Positions 45,307 through 54,057 of a stretch of 64,000 nt of DNA are shown here, one piece after another. The notes under the pieces were generated by a model that did no database searches, was not told where the DNA came from, and saw only the letters and a program-made list of their open reading frames with translations. The stretch is from Micrococcaceae bacterium Sec5.7 (GTDB lineage Bacteria > Actinomycetota > Actinomycetes > Actinomycetales > Micrococcaceae), in NCBI GenBank assembly GCA_039636785.1, contig CP144169.1, positions 1,922,001 to 1,986,000 of the forward strand. The letters run 5' to 3'. The position numbers and the translations under genes are program-made. The first letter of the stretch is position 1. Each line of letters opens with the position of its first letter.

Positions 45307-46596
45307 CTATTCCTTCGCCAGCAGCGCGTTCATATGGTCCGCCAGCTGCTTGGCTACGTCAGCGACCGGTTTCTTCCCCGAGAACGCATCCGGCAAAAGT
45401 TCAGTTTCCAACTGGTTCCACGCCGCCGTGTTTTTCGACACGGGGAACGGGAACGCGTACTGGGTCGCGGCGTCCTCGAAGACCTGAATATTGAAGCCCG
45501 GAACGGAATCCACGAATGCCTGCTGCGTTCCGTTGAAAGCCGGGTTCGCGGCTCCCATGGCGGCCTGAGTCAGCGCGGCGTCTTTGGTTCCGAGGAAGGC
45601 CTGGAAAGCCTGAGCTGCCTGCAGGTTCTTGGATTTTGCGCTGACCACATTACCCAACCCGTGGATGACGGTGGCCTTCCGTGAGTCGCTGGGCAACGGT
45701 GCCACTGAAACGTCAGCGCTCACCGGTGATGCCTTGATTTCCGAGACCTGCCAGGTGCCGGTCCATTGCATCGCGGATTTACCGTTGTCGAACCATTTGT
45801 TGGCCGGCGTATCGGACATCTGCTGCAACGTGGGAGAGGAGCCGTCGGCGATCAGATCCGCCCACAGTTGAAGGCCCTTGACCGTCTTGGGGTCGTCGTA
45901 GCCGGACTTCTTGCCGTCCGCGGAGATGACATTGCCGCCGGCCTGGAGAATGGAATCGTAATATCCTTCCTGCCCGCCGGACAGGCTGGTGGCAACTCCG
46001 TAAACGCCCTTGCTCTTAAGCTTGTCGCTGATGGATTTGGCCGCCTTGTGGAAGTCGTCCCAGGTCCAGTTCGAAGTCGGTGTTGCCACGCCGGCTTCGG
46101 CGAATATGGCCTTGTTGTACCAGAGCCCAATGGTGTCAAAGTCCTTGGGGACCCCGTACTGCTTGCCGTCCAGGGTGTAAAGCTTGTTCAAGGGGTCCGG
46201 GTAATTTGCCGGGTCCACCTGCTTCGAATCAGTCAGGGAAGAAGCCGGTGCGAGTTGTCCGTTGGAGGCATAAAGCTGGAAGTTCGGACCGTTCATCCAG
46301 AAAACATCCGGGAGGGTGTTGGAGGTGCCTTGGGTCTGAAGTTTTGTCCAGTACTGAGCCCAGGGAGTGATTTCGCCGGTTACCTTGATGTTGGGGTATT
46401 TCTGGTTGAACTGCGAGATGATCTTGTCCATCGCCGGCTTCTGGTTGACGTCCCAGTATGCATAGCTGATGTCGGCTTTCAGATCGGTTGGTGCCGGCCC
46501 CGATTGTGCCGGGGCCGTGCTCCCTCCGCCGCAGGCGGTTAGCATCAAGACGGACGCAGCCGCAGCCGCACCGAGTCCATATTTCAGTTTTCTCAT
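45307..46596 (-). CDS. Sugar ABC transporter substrate-binding lipoprotein
   Basis: 429 residues with a lipoprotein signal ending in LTAC (Cys22), then a Gly/Ser linker and a family 1 extracellular solute-binding fold: ADISYAYWDVNQKPAMDKII, PDVFWMNGP, WYNKAIFAEAGV, and WFDNGKSAMQWTGTWQVSEI. It captures a sugar or oligosaccharide; a galactoside is plausible given the former alpha-galactosidase gene. A 115-base leader upstream includes a short palindrome. Confidence 0.92.
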   Translation of the reverse strand: MRKLKYGLGAAAAASVLMLTACGGGSTAPAQSGPAPTDLKADISYAYWDVNQKPAMDKIISQFNQKYPNIKVTGEITPWAQYWTKLQTQGTSNTLPDVFWMNGPNFQLYASNGQLAPASSLTDSKQVDPANYPDPLNKLYTLDGKQYGVPKDFDTIGLWYNKAIFAEAGVATPTSNWTWDDFHKAAKSISDKLKSKGVYGVATSLSGGQEGYYDSILQAGGNVISADGKKSGYDDPKTVKGLQLWADLIADGSSPTLQQMSDTPANKWFDNGKSAMQWTGTWQVSEIKASPVSADVSVAPLPSDSRKATVIHGLGNVVSAKSKNLQAAQAFQAFLGTKDAALTQAAMGAANPAFNGTQQAFVDSVPGFNIQVFEDAATQYAFPFPVSKNTAAWNQLETELLPDAFSGKKPVADVAKQLADHMNALLAKE

Positions 46597-46670
46597 TTGT
46601 TTGCTCCTTGAGTGGCCGGTTCCTGCTTGGAAGCGGCGTGGTACATTACGGGTGGACTGTGCCGGTGAAA

Positions 46671-46683
46671 AGAGCCGGGCTCT
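46671..46683. promoter_or_regulatory. Short palindrome between ROK gene and binding-protein gene
   Basis: AGAGCC-G-GGCTCT is a perfect 6-bp inverted repeat 75 bases upstream of the binding-protein start and 29 bases beyond the ROK stop. It may be the operator bound by the ROK regulator or a small terminator of the regulator gene. Confidence 0.4.
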
Positions 46684-46711
46684 GGTTGTTAGAGAAGGAG
46701 TTCGCTGCCTC

Positions 46712-48040
46712 CTAGGAGACCGGAGCCACCCCGCGCGGGGAGGAATCGTTTCTGGGCGATTCAGTAGCCGCGATCGCGGTCATCACCGGTTTGCGCGCCG
46801 CATCTACGGTCTGCCAGGGCGGCAGACTCCGGTGGTTTAGAGCCGGAGCAGGTATATCCTCTACCCCAAACAGGACAGCTGATATTTGTTCAAAGGCCTG
46901 CGCCGCGGCGCCAAGAACCACTGACTCAGCGCCAAGATCCGAGCCAATAATGGTGGGCACGACCGGAACCACGATCTGATTCTGAACAGCCTTCCGCAGC
47001 GGCTGAAGCAGGAGCTCCCCGGCCCTGGACAGACCGCCGCCAATAACGACGACGTCGGGATCAACGGCCATCACCACTGTCGCAACCCCCGGGGCAATCG
47101 CCTCCACAAAGCGGGCAATTTCGGCCTGGGACGCTGAATCGCCTTCTGAAGCCTGTTTGAAGACCTGTTCACCGGTGGCGGCTGAAGTCCAGGCCAGCTC
47201 GCCGGCTTCATTCGCCCAACCGGAGAAAGCAATGTCTCCAATTTCCCCCGCAGCGTTGTGGCGTCCATGCCGAATCTTTCCTCCGATAATGAGTCCCACG
47301 GACATCCTGTGTCCGACAAAGAAGTACGCCACATCATCGACTAATTGAGCGGCCCCCAATTTGTGCTCGGCAAAGGCTGCCAGACGAATGTCATTATCAA
47401 CGACCACGATGCACTGGAACTCAGCGCGCAAATGCCCGGCGATATCGGCCCCCTCCCAGTCCGGGAAGTTTCTGGAAACCACCAATCGTCCATTGGCTCC
47501 AACAAGCCCGGACACGGCAACGCCAAGGGCCAGGAGGTCTCCTTTGGGTACTCGGGCCTTGGAAAGACATTGGCCGATGACCCTTTTGACGCTCTTCATC
47601 CGGTCCTGGCCGACGGTCCCAGGCACCACGGTTTCCTCAACCCGGGCAATTATGTCCCCGGCCATATTTGCCAGCAGGGCCCGCACGCTGTGGATGCCAA
47701 CATCGATGCCTACGACGTACCCCGCGGCGGCATTGAATCTGTAGAGGCGTGCAGGTCTGCCTGCCCCTCGCCCCCCCGGCGTAGTTCCCGTCGCCTCGGT
47801 CACGAGACCCCGGGCCAACATTGAGGCAAGAGCCGATTCAACCGTCGGTCGAGAAAAACCGGTTTGCGCCGCGATACCCGAAATGGTCGATTGGCCACCG
47901 TCTCGCAGGGCTACCACGCACCGCGCATCAGTGATGGATCCGGCCTTCGCCGCATCAAGCGAATCCCTCTGCCCAGCAGCCAACTCTTTTACCTCTTCCG
48001 GATCATCGACGACGCTCAATACAACATAAGTGACTTGCAT
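46712..48040 (-). CDS. ROK-family transcriptional regulator
   Basis: 442 residues: an N-terminal winged helix (STISGIAAQTGFSRPTVESALASMLARGLV) followed by a ROK sugar-kinase-like domain (AGYVVGIDVGIHSVRALLANMAGDI, ALGVAVSGLVG, VVVDNDIRLAAFAEH, NAAGEIGDIAFSG, PDVVVIGGGLSRAG). The usual ROK zinc motif CxCGxxGCxE is absent, replaced by a cysteine-free WANEAGELAWTSAATG stretch. The start MQVTYVVLS has AGGGA 5 bases upstream. It probably represses the adjacent sugar operon. Confidence 0.88.
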   Translation of the reverse strand: MQVTYVVLSVVDDPEEVKELAAGQRDSLDAAKAGSITDARCVVALRDGGQSTISGIAAQTGFSRPTVESALASMLARGLVTEATGTTPGGRGAGRPARLYRFNAAAGYVVGIDVGIHSVRALLANMAGDIIARVEETVVPGTVGQDRMKSVKRVIGQCLSKARVPKGDLLALGVAVSGLVGANGRLVVSRNFPDWEGADIAGHLRAEFQCIVVVDNDIRLAAFAEHKLGAAQLVDDVAYFFVGHRMSVGLIIGGKIRHGRHNAAGEIGDIAFSGWANEAGELAWTSAATGEQVFKQASEGDSASQAEIARFVEAIAPGVATVVMAVDPDVVVIGGGLSRAGELLLQPLRKAVQNQIVVPVVPTIIGSDLGAESVVLGAAAQAFEQISAVLFGVEDIPAPALNHRSLPPWQTVDAARKPVMTAIAATESPRNDSSPRGVAPVS

Positions 48041-48401
48041 ATTCCCTGAAATGAACTGTGACACAGGCAACAGCCCGCGTCAAGGGTGACGGCGGAAGCT
48101 GAAGAATGCCCAACATCGCCTGCCCTTTGAGGTGATCATCCGAAAACACAGGATTCGAACTGTCGCCCAGAAGGCACCTTTACATTGAATCCATATTGCG
48201 TTGTAGACCCCTCAGCGCGAGGGCAGGGAGGGCAGCCGGTCAAATTCTGCTAGCCACACGAACAGCGGAACGGGTATGGCAGGGTCATGAGAGTGATCTC
48301 AGGCCGGTTTGAAAATGGTGTCCTATCACGGCCCTTCTCCCGGGGCACCGTGGAAGTTGCCGCTGGCCTTCCGGCACCGTCGCGAGGTGGACAGCGGTTG
48401 A
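48041..48401. other. Intergenic stretch with a tRNA T-arm-like remnant
   Basis: No convincing gene is present. On the minus strand around 48145-48165 the sequence reads ACAGTTCGAATCCTGT, a T-arm-like stem and loop, but no acceptor, anticodon or D arms match, so it is not a tRNA. As it lies beside recombinase remnants it may be an old integration site. The rest shows no clear signals. Confidence 0.3.
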
Positions 48402-49282
48402 TTAGTCGTGGTTGCCTGGTGCGTAGCCGGCCCAGGGCGATCCGGCTTCGGCGGCGATCCTGGTGGTGCTGGTGTGGTGGTAGCCGAGTGCCTGGGCGAG
48501 AACGGGTGCCGGGGTCTGGAGTACCAGGTGTCGTATTGCTGAGGTTCGTCCGCGTTGGGGCGGGATGCCGAGTTTTTGCAGGAAGGCCCGGAGAGTGGCC
48601 GGGTGAATGGGTTCTCCGGCGCGTTGTCCTGGGAATAGCCACTGGGATTCGGGGTTGGTTGCCTTGTCCAGGTTGAGGCGGTTTGCCATGTAGTTCTGCA
48701 GGAGCCGGGCCAGTGGGGCGGGTACTGGTGTTGGCGGATCGCCCAAGAGGATTGTGATGGTGGTCCCGTCGTTGATGACGTCGCTGATCGTGAGTCTGAC
48801 GATGCGTGTTGCCGGTTGGGCGTAGAGCAGGATCAACAGGCCGGCGATTCTGGAGTGCAGCGGGATGGTCTCCTCGGTGAGGAGTCGCTGGATGGCGCTG
48901 ATTCTGTGGTGTTGGCCCATCGGAGCCTGGGCGTTGTCTGGCGGGAATGGATGGTTAGGGCGGGCATGTTGCCGTTCTTCATGCACCAATTCAGGAATGC
49001 GTGGGATGACCGGCGCGTGGAGTATTTCTCGCTTTGCCAGGCATCCAGATCGGCTTGCCGGGTGCGGTCGAGGACCGTGCCGCGGCGGGTGAGCCAGGCC
49101 AGGAACGCCAGGGCCTGGGTCTGTTGCTCGCGGGCTTCCTGGGCCGGTGAACCGCCCAACGGGGCTTTGTTTGCTTTGGCCCGTAGTTTGCGGAGCTGCT
49201 GCCAGGTGGCAAAGCGGCGTAGGAGCCGGCCGTGTTCGGGATCAGCCACTGCGGCCAGATGGACGGCCAGCCATCTTTGCAA
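48402..49282 (-). pseudogene. Tyrosine recombinase pseudogene (frameshifted)
   Basis: The N-terminal frame carries HGRLLRRFATWQQLRKLRAK, a core-binding region, and ends in a shift near 48940. The second frame continues LTEETIPLHSRIAGLLILLYAQPATRIVRLTISDV and LPAP... to LVLQTPAPVLAQALGYHHTSTTRIA, with the LGYHHTST segment replacing the catalytic LGH motif. The active site therefore looks degenerate. It is the first of several recombinase remnants. Confidence 0.7.
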
Positions 49283-49329
49283 TCATCTCAGCAGACCATT
49301 CCCCGGGAACCTTGAAGAGCCGCTAAGCC

Positions 49330-49587
49330 GGACTGCCTCGGGCCGTCGCAGGAAAACAACCGCGGCCCTACGATTTCCGCCACCATTTTGCGTACGCCAA
49401 CATCGAACGGTGGATGCTCGAGGGCCGGGACGTCAATGCGATGCTGCCTTACCTCGCCCGCTATATGGGACATGCAACGTTGGATAGCACCTTCTACTAC
49501 ATCCACACATCGCCGGACTTCATGGATGACTACGCAGGACTCACCCAAGCAGGCCAACGAGTGCTTCCCGAGGTGGGATTTCAATGA
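49330..49587 (+). pseudogene. C-terminal fragment of a tyrosine recombinase
   Basis: In one frame: YDFRHHFAYANIERWM then YLARYMGHATLDSTFYYIHT, containing the RHHF, GH and final tyrosine (TFYYIH) of the catalytic core. The N-terminal two thirds are absent. Its stop overlaps the ATG of the next recombinase by 4 bases, the arrangement seen in multi-recombinase modules (Tn554-like or RIT elements). Confidence 0.75.
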
Positions 49588-50625
49588 AACATGCAAAGCA
49601 AGAGCCGACGCCTGACTTCTGGGGTTATGCCCGTAACTATTTGCACGACTACCTGCCCAACGTCAGAGCCATGGCCCCGCGCAGCATCGAGGCATACCGG
49701 ATCAGTTTGGAGAACTACGTCCACTACCTGGTCGCAGAGAAACAGGTTCCCCGCCAAGACATCAGCTTCGATCACTTCGCCAGGGCCTTCCTCAAGGAAT
49801 GGCTGGTATGGATGCGCCAAGCCAAGAAATACCAGCCCGCGACCATCGGCCTGCGCCTGAGCGCAGTCAAAGCCTTCCTGCATTTCGCTTCCTCGGAAGA
49901 ACTCACCCTGGTCGCGGTATTCCAAGCTGCCAAGAACATCAAAGCACCATCCCAACCACGCAAACCCACCGAATACCTGGAAGAGAACGAGACAACAGCA
50001 ATCCTGGCCGCGTACGACGGCAAGGACTTGAAATCACGCCGGAACCGAACGTTACTCATCCTGCTCTACGACAGCGGCGCGCGCGTCAGCGAGATCACGG
50101 CACTCACCCTAGACGACCTGAGCCTGGCGAAACCAGCACACCTGACCCTCACCGGGAAAAGGGACAAGAGCCGCGTCGTTCCCCTGAGAGAGAAAACCGT
50201 TGAACATCTCAAGGTCTACCTCGCCGAGTTCCACCCTCAACGCGCAACCCAGCCAGCGATGCGGCCCCTGTTCTATAGCTGGCGCCAAGGGCAGCCAATC
50301 ATGCTCTCCAGCGACACCGTTGCCGCGGTACTCAAGAAAAGCAGGAACCATCGGGCGTGAACAATGCCCATCAATCCCGAACAACCTCCACTGCCACATG
50401 CTGCGAAAGACCAAGGCCATGGACCTCTACAAGCAAGGCATACCCCTACCGATCATCATGCAGCTGCTCGGGCACGAAAGCATGAACACCACCTCGGCCT
50501 TCTACGCCTTTGCCACCCTCGACATGATGAGGGAAGCCATGAATGCCGCCACGCCGGCGATCAGCGAAGCAAACACCGAACTGCTCAGCGAAGACAAACT
50601 TCGGCTGCTCTACTCACTGAAATAG
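49584..50625 (+). pseudogene. Tyrosine recombinase with a single-base frameshift
   Basis: Residues 1-250 read normally (LPNVRAMAPRSIEAYRISLENYVHYL, SRRNRTLLILLYDSGARVSEITALTLDD with the catalytic Arg) until an A-run at 50337-50340. Beyond it the frame is lost; the +1 frame continues [39 protein letters not shown] sequence with [25 protein letters not shown] (catalytic GH and Tyr). Removing one A would restore a full-length enzyme, so it is either a recent pseudogene or a sequencing error. Confidence 0.78.
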
Positions 50626-50719
50626 CACGAAACACTAAGCCGATAAACAAGCCACAAACCCGCGGAAACACGGGCCCACAGGGCCAGTCCCCGGCTTAAC
50701 GATTTCTCGGCATAATCCG

Positions 50720-51232
50720 AGTGCCAGATCGCCTCAGGGGCTATCAGGGTCGTTGCCGCGGCGTTGCGCAGCGCGGTCTCGACGAGTTCGGCGCGCATGT
50801 GGTCGGCGACCGCCCAACCCACGACGCGCTTGGAATAGCAGTCAATGACAGTGGCCAGATAAATGAATCCCTGCCAGGTGTGGATGTAGGTGATGTCCCC
50901 GACGAACTTGCCCCCCGGCGCCTCGGCGGCTGGCAGGCAATGAGATTTTCATCACGCATGATCCGGCGCACCAGTTCAGCTGAACACTCGGTCCCGGCGG
51001 CGGCCAGGTCCGCGTGGATCCGCCGGTACCCGTAGGTGCCGTCGGAATCGTCAAAGAAGCGGTGGATACGGGCTGCCAGGGCGTCCCTGCGGGCCGCGGT
51101 GGCCGATTGCGGGCGCTTGAGCCAGTGGTAGAACCCCGAGGTCGAGACGGCCAGCCAGAGGCACATCTTCGTCACCGGATTCGTCTCGGACGGGTCATTC
51201 TTCTGGGAATCAATGTATTCATACTTGCTCAC
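50720..51232 (-). pseudogene. IS3-family transposase orfB, frameshifted and truncated
   Basis: MSKYEYIDSQKNDPSETNPVTKMCLWLAVSTSGFYHW and YGYRRIHADLAAAGTECSAELVRRIMRDENL are the HTH_21 region of IS3 orfB. Near 50930 the frame shifts; the next frame carries the integrase core to VVGWAVADHMRAELVETALRNAAA ... WHSD, then ends before the final catalytic Glu. Start and stop overlap orfA, as needed for programmed frameshifting in intact IS3 elements. Confidence 0.8.
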
Positions 51233-51522
51233 TACCGCTGCTCCCTCGCGAAGTAAGCGCTGGCTTTTTTCAAGAATAGATTCTCAGCCCGCAAGTCCTG
51301 GATTTCCTTCTCCAGTTCCTTCAACCTGGCCACATCGGCAACGGTCGCCGGGGTCTCGGTACCGCCATTGCTTTCACGGTATTTGATCAACCAGCGACGC
51401 AGGGTCTCGGCCCCGACGCCATAGGCCTTGGCGACCTCTACGACAGGCTTGGAAGTGCTGATGACCTCACGGCACAAATCGTCCTTGAAGTCCTGGGTAA
51501 ATGTACGACGTGACGCAGACAT
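51232..51522 (-). CDS. IS3-family transposase orfA
   Basis: 96 residues, intact: the helix-turn-helix TFTQDFKDDLCREVI ... VEVAKAYGVGAETLRRWLIKY and the leucine-zipper tail VARLKELEKEIQDLRAENLFLKKA. It binds IS ends and regulates the orfAB transposase. Because orfB is broken, the element is not autonomous. The outer end, near 51566-51590, lies inside a resolvase gene that it truncates. Confidence 0.85.
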   Translation of the reverse strand: MSASRRTFTQDFKDDLCREVISTSKPVVEVAKAYGVGAETLRRWLIKYRESNGGTETPATVADVARLKELEKEIQDLRAENLFLKKASAYFAREQR

Positions 51523-51586
51523 GCTGCTGTTCTCACTTTCAATGGAACCCCCATTTTAGGAGGGCCCACTGTCCGAAATCCCCATA

Positions 51587-51841
51587 GCAGTCCAATCTGC
51601 GCCGAGGGTGACGAGGTGTAGTACCGACCGGCCGAGTCTGTCGAGGCGGGTGATGACGAGCTGGTCACCGACCCGGTTGGCGGAGGTGAGGGCCTTGTCG
51701 AGCTCGGGCCTGCTGGCTTTGGCACCGCTGGCGTGGTCGAGGTAAATGTTTGGCGAGGTCGACGCCGGCGCGGGCGAGGGCGTCCGTTTGGTGGTCGGGG
51801 TTTTGGTCGGCGGTGGAGACGCGCGCATATCCGATCAACAT
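51587..51841 (-). pseudogene. Tn3-type resolvase TnpR, frameshifted and cut by IS3
   Basis: MLIGYARVSTADQNPDHQTD (catalytic Ser) leads to an extra T in the run 51749-51751, after which the other frame continues IYLDHASGAKASRPELDKAL, VITRLDRLGRSVLHLVTLGA. The C-terminal DNA-binding domain is replaced by the IS3 end. The 150 bases upstream (51842-51993) hold several TGTCG/CGACA half-sites that could be a res site, between tnpR and the mepB-like gene. Confidence 0.78.
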
Positions 51842-51993
51842 GTGTCGCTAATACCCGTAGCACAGGGTTTGCCGACGTTGATTTCCGGCGCGGGTTTTCG
51901 ACATGGATTTCGCGGCGTGTCGCCGGCAGGGTCGGGGCGTCGGTAGATGGTCGTTTTCCGACACCCCTTATTGCCCGATTTCTGTAGCGATGC

Positions 51994-52515
51994 CTAGGTC
52001 GCATCAAAGAGACGGCGTGCCCGTTGCAGGTCGACGTCCCAATCGCCCAGGTCGAGGAAGAATCTGCATTGCCACTTCTGAGACCGCTTCGCCTGGGGGT
52101 TTTCCGTCGCTGACCACGGCGGATACACCCGAAATCCGCGCTTCCCGCCAACGCCACCAATAGCAACGATCCCGCGCTCAACGAGCGCGCTCTTCGGCAA
52201 AACAAAGAGCCCGAAGTTGTCGCCCTCTCGAACGGCGATCACCAGCGACTGCGAACCGTCTTCGGCCGACAATGGTTCGGTTGACCCGTCACTGGCGCGC
52301 CGCCACACCGTGACGAACAATCCCGCTTTCGTCGGTGTCAGCTTGCCCGCCCGAAACCGCGTCTCGCCGGTGACTGAGACCACAGCGCCGTACTCGGCGT
52401 TGTCGGGCTCCGGCGCCACCGCCAGACGCCCCGCACCGAGTCGACCACACACCTCAATCGCAACAGCCACATCCGGATGAAGAACAACAGACACCACAAC
52501 AACTCCGATCAGCAC
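51994..52515 (-). CDS. MepB-family protein, likely transposon cargo
   Basis: About 173 residues; the start is uncertain (GTG). Conserved MepB-type blocks are AEYGAVV, FRAGKLTPTKAGLFVTVWRR, FGLFVLPKSALVERGIVA, and GKRGFRVYPPWS with a closing RSQKWQCRFFLDL. MepB is named from the Staphylococcus mepRAB locus but its biochemical role is unknown. It lies between the resolvase remnant and a Tn3-type terminal repeat, so it probably travelled as a passenger gene. Confidence 0.72.
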   Translation of the reverse strand: MLIGVVVVSVVLHPDVAVAIEVCGRLGAGRLAVAPEPDNAEYGAVVSVTGETRFRAGKLTPTKAGLFVTVWRRASDGSTEPLSAEDGSQSLVIAVREGDNFGLFVLPKSALVERGIVAIGGVGGKRGFRVYPPWSATENPQAKRSQKWQCRFFLDLGDWDVDLQRARRLFDAT

Positions 52516-52642
52516 GACTCTGGGGGAAAGTCACCTCCCCACAGTGGTCCCAGCCTAGTTTGCGATCACGCAACACCCCACTCAGATGGTCTCGCCTTAG
52601 ATTGCCATCCTGGGTCCGAGTTCAGTTGACATTGTTACCCAA

Positions 52643-52683
52643 CTTACAAACGTACGATGCGATCCGTTTTCTGCAGCGACCCC
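52643..52683. repeat. Tn3-family terminal inverted repeat
   Basis: Read on the minus strand it opens GGGGTCGCTGCAGAAAACGG and ends in TAAG, very like the 38-base Tn21-type ends. The GGGG terminus is at 52683, so the element it bounds lies to the left (mepB-like gene, res, tnpR), while the transposase C-terminus to the right is outside it. Confidence 0.65.
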
Positions 52684-52696
52684 TCTCAGGCTCTTC

Positions 52697-53554
52697 TTAC
52701 TCCCCGTCGCTGTCGCGGTCGGGATCGCGCAGAGTGCGCCGGCCGCCGGCGAGGTCCGGAAGTTGGAAGGAGTAGTGACCGTGGACGTTGATGTGCCGGC
52801 GCACGTACGCCGACAGGCGGACGACATCGGCATCGAGCACCGGGTAGCCCTGTTCCCGCAGCGCGGTCAGGGCGTGGTCGAGGTAGACCGTGTTCCACAA
52901 CGTCACACAATTCAACACAAGGCCCAGGGCGCCGAGTTGGTCTTCCTGCCCGTCACGGTACGCCTGGTGGAGCTTGCCCTCGCGGCCGTGGAAGATGTGC
53001 CTGGCCAGGGCGTGGCGGCCCTCCTGGAGGTTGCGCATCGCTTTCATCTCCCGGCGGTGGGCCGGGTCATCGACGAAGGTGAGGACGTGCAGGGTCTTGA
53101 AGATCCGGCCGTAGTGAGCCACCGCCTCGCCCAGATCGGTCGGACGGCCGTCGCGTTGCAGGATGCGGATCACATCGTGGGCGGAGACCTCGCGGGTGTG
53201 GATCGAAGCGGCGATGCGGCAGATGTGCGGCCAATGCCGGCGGACCTTCTCGACGTCGATCTTCCCCCGGGCGGTCCTGTCGAGCCGGCCGTAGTCGGCT
53301 GACCGGTTGATCCGCCAGAGCTTGGCGTCGGGCAGGTCCGCGAGGACCGGCCGGTAGTCGAACCCCAGCATGGTGACCAGTCCGAACACGATGTCGGAGT
53401 AGGAACCCTGGTCGGTGATCAGCTCCTCGGGCCGCTGGCCGCCGTCGGGGTTGTAGAGCAGGTCCACGAAGTGAAGGGTGTCCTTCGGCGTGCCCGACAC
53501 CACCTCGGCCGCCAGCCCGACGGACTGATCGGAGATCATGTTCAGCCAGGTCAC
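52697..53554 (-). pseudogene. Tn3-family transposase TnpA, C-terminal fragment
   Basis: About 285 residues corresponding to the last third of a roughly 1000-residue TnpA: VTWLNMISDQSVGLAAEVVSGTPKDTLH, ITDQGSYSDIVFGLVTMLGFDYRPVLADL (catalytic Asp region), LVLNCVTLWNTVYLDHAL with the helix near the conserved Glu. The N-terminal two thirds are missing; the break is next to an IS1380-like terminal repeat at 53567. It is therefore inactive. Confidence 0.85.
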
Positions 53555-53566
53555 GTCTTCATGTCA

Positions 53567-53585
53567 CTTAGCCTTGATCCACCGA
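53567..53585. repeat. IS1380-like terminal repeat, left copy
   Basis: CTTAGCCTTGATCCACCGA. Its reverse complement matches 55312-55330 with one mismatch, and 53706-53724 (TCGGTGGACCAAGGCTTGG) is a third, weaker copy in the orientation of the right end. The outer pair is 1764 bases apart, similar to a full IS1380-type element, but encloses a carbonic anhydrase gene. Confidence 0.6.
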
Positions 53586-54057
53586 CGGTCTGATTGGCCG
53601 GCCCGCGTTTTTGTTTGGATGCGTGGATCGGGGCTTGGGGCGCTTCATTTTCCTTGAAAAGACAGGCATTCTCGGTTTAGGCCGCCGTCAGCGCCCCGAT
53701 CGTCATCGGTGGACCAAGGCTTGGAGATCACCCCGCGCCGGAATTCGCAGTGGCCGATTGCTGACCGCCGCCTTCACGGGAACGACGACGGCGTCACGTC
53801 AGTGCGGCCCTCGTCCGCTGGTTCGGCGCCGGCCCAGGATTGGGAGCAGATGTGCCGCCGAGGGGATCCGACAGTGCCCGCTATGGACGGAACCGCGCCC
53901 CGTGTTCGATCTCGTGGTGCGGGGCAAGCTGAGCTGAGCGGCCGGTCACATCCCGCAGCGAGGCCCCATGACAAGACCCGCCGCCACTTCCCGTGGTACT
54001 TGTCTTAAGTCCAGCCCGGACCCTCCCCGCTGGCCCACGACAAACCGAAGGATGGAA
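53586..54057. other. Non-coding stretch between IS end and carbonic anhydrase
   Basis: 472 bases without a convincing gene. It contains the extra IS1380-like end at 53706-53724 and, at 53998-54017, a weak DosR-box-like sequence around TTGTCTTAAGTCC. The frames through it have no family resemblance. It may be IS leader sequence plus the native promoter region of the carbonic anhydrase. Confidence 0.4.

Noticed and set aside
48121..48200. Complete tRNA gene on the minus strand
   Set aside because: Only a T-arm-like segment exists; no acceptor, D or anticodon arms could be folded.
53990..54020. DosR-box-like sequence upstream of carbonic anhydrase
   Set aside because: Only about 13 of 20 consensus positions match and the GGG half is missing; too weak to claim regulation.
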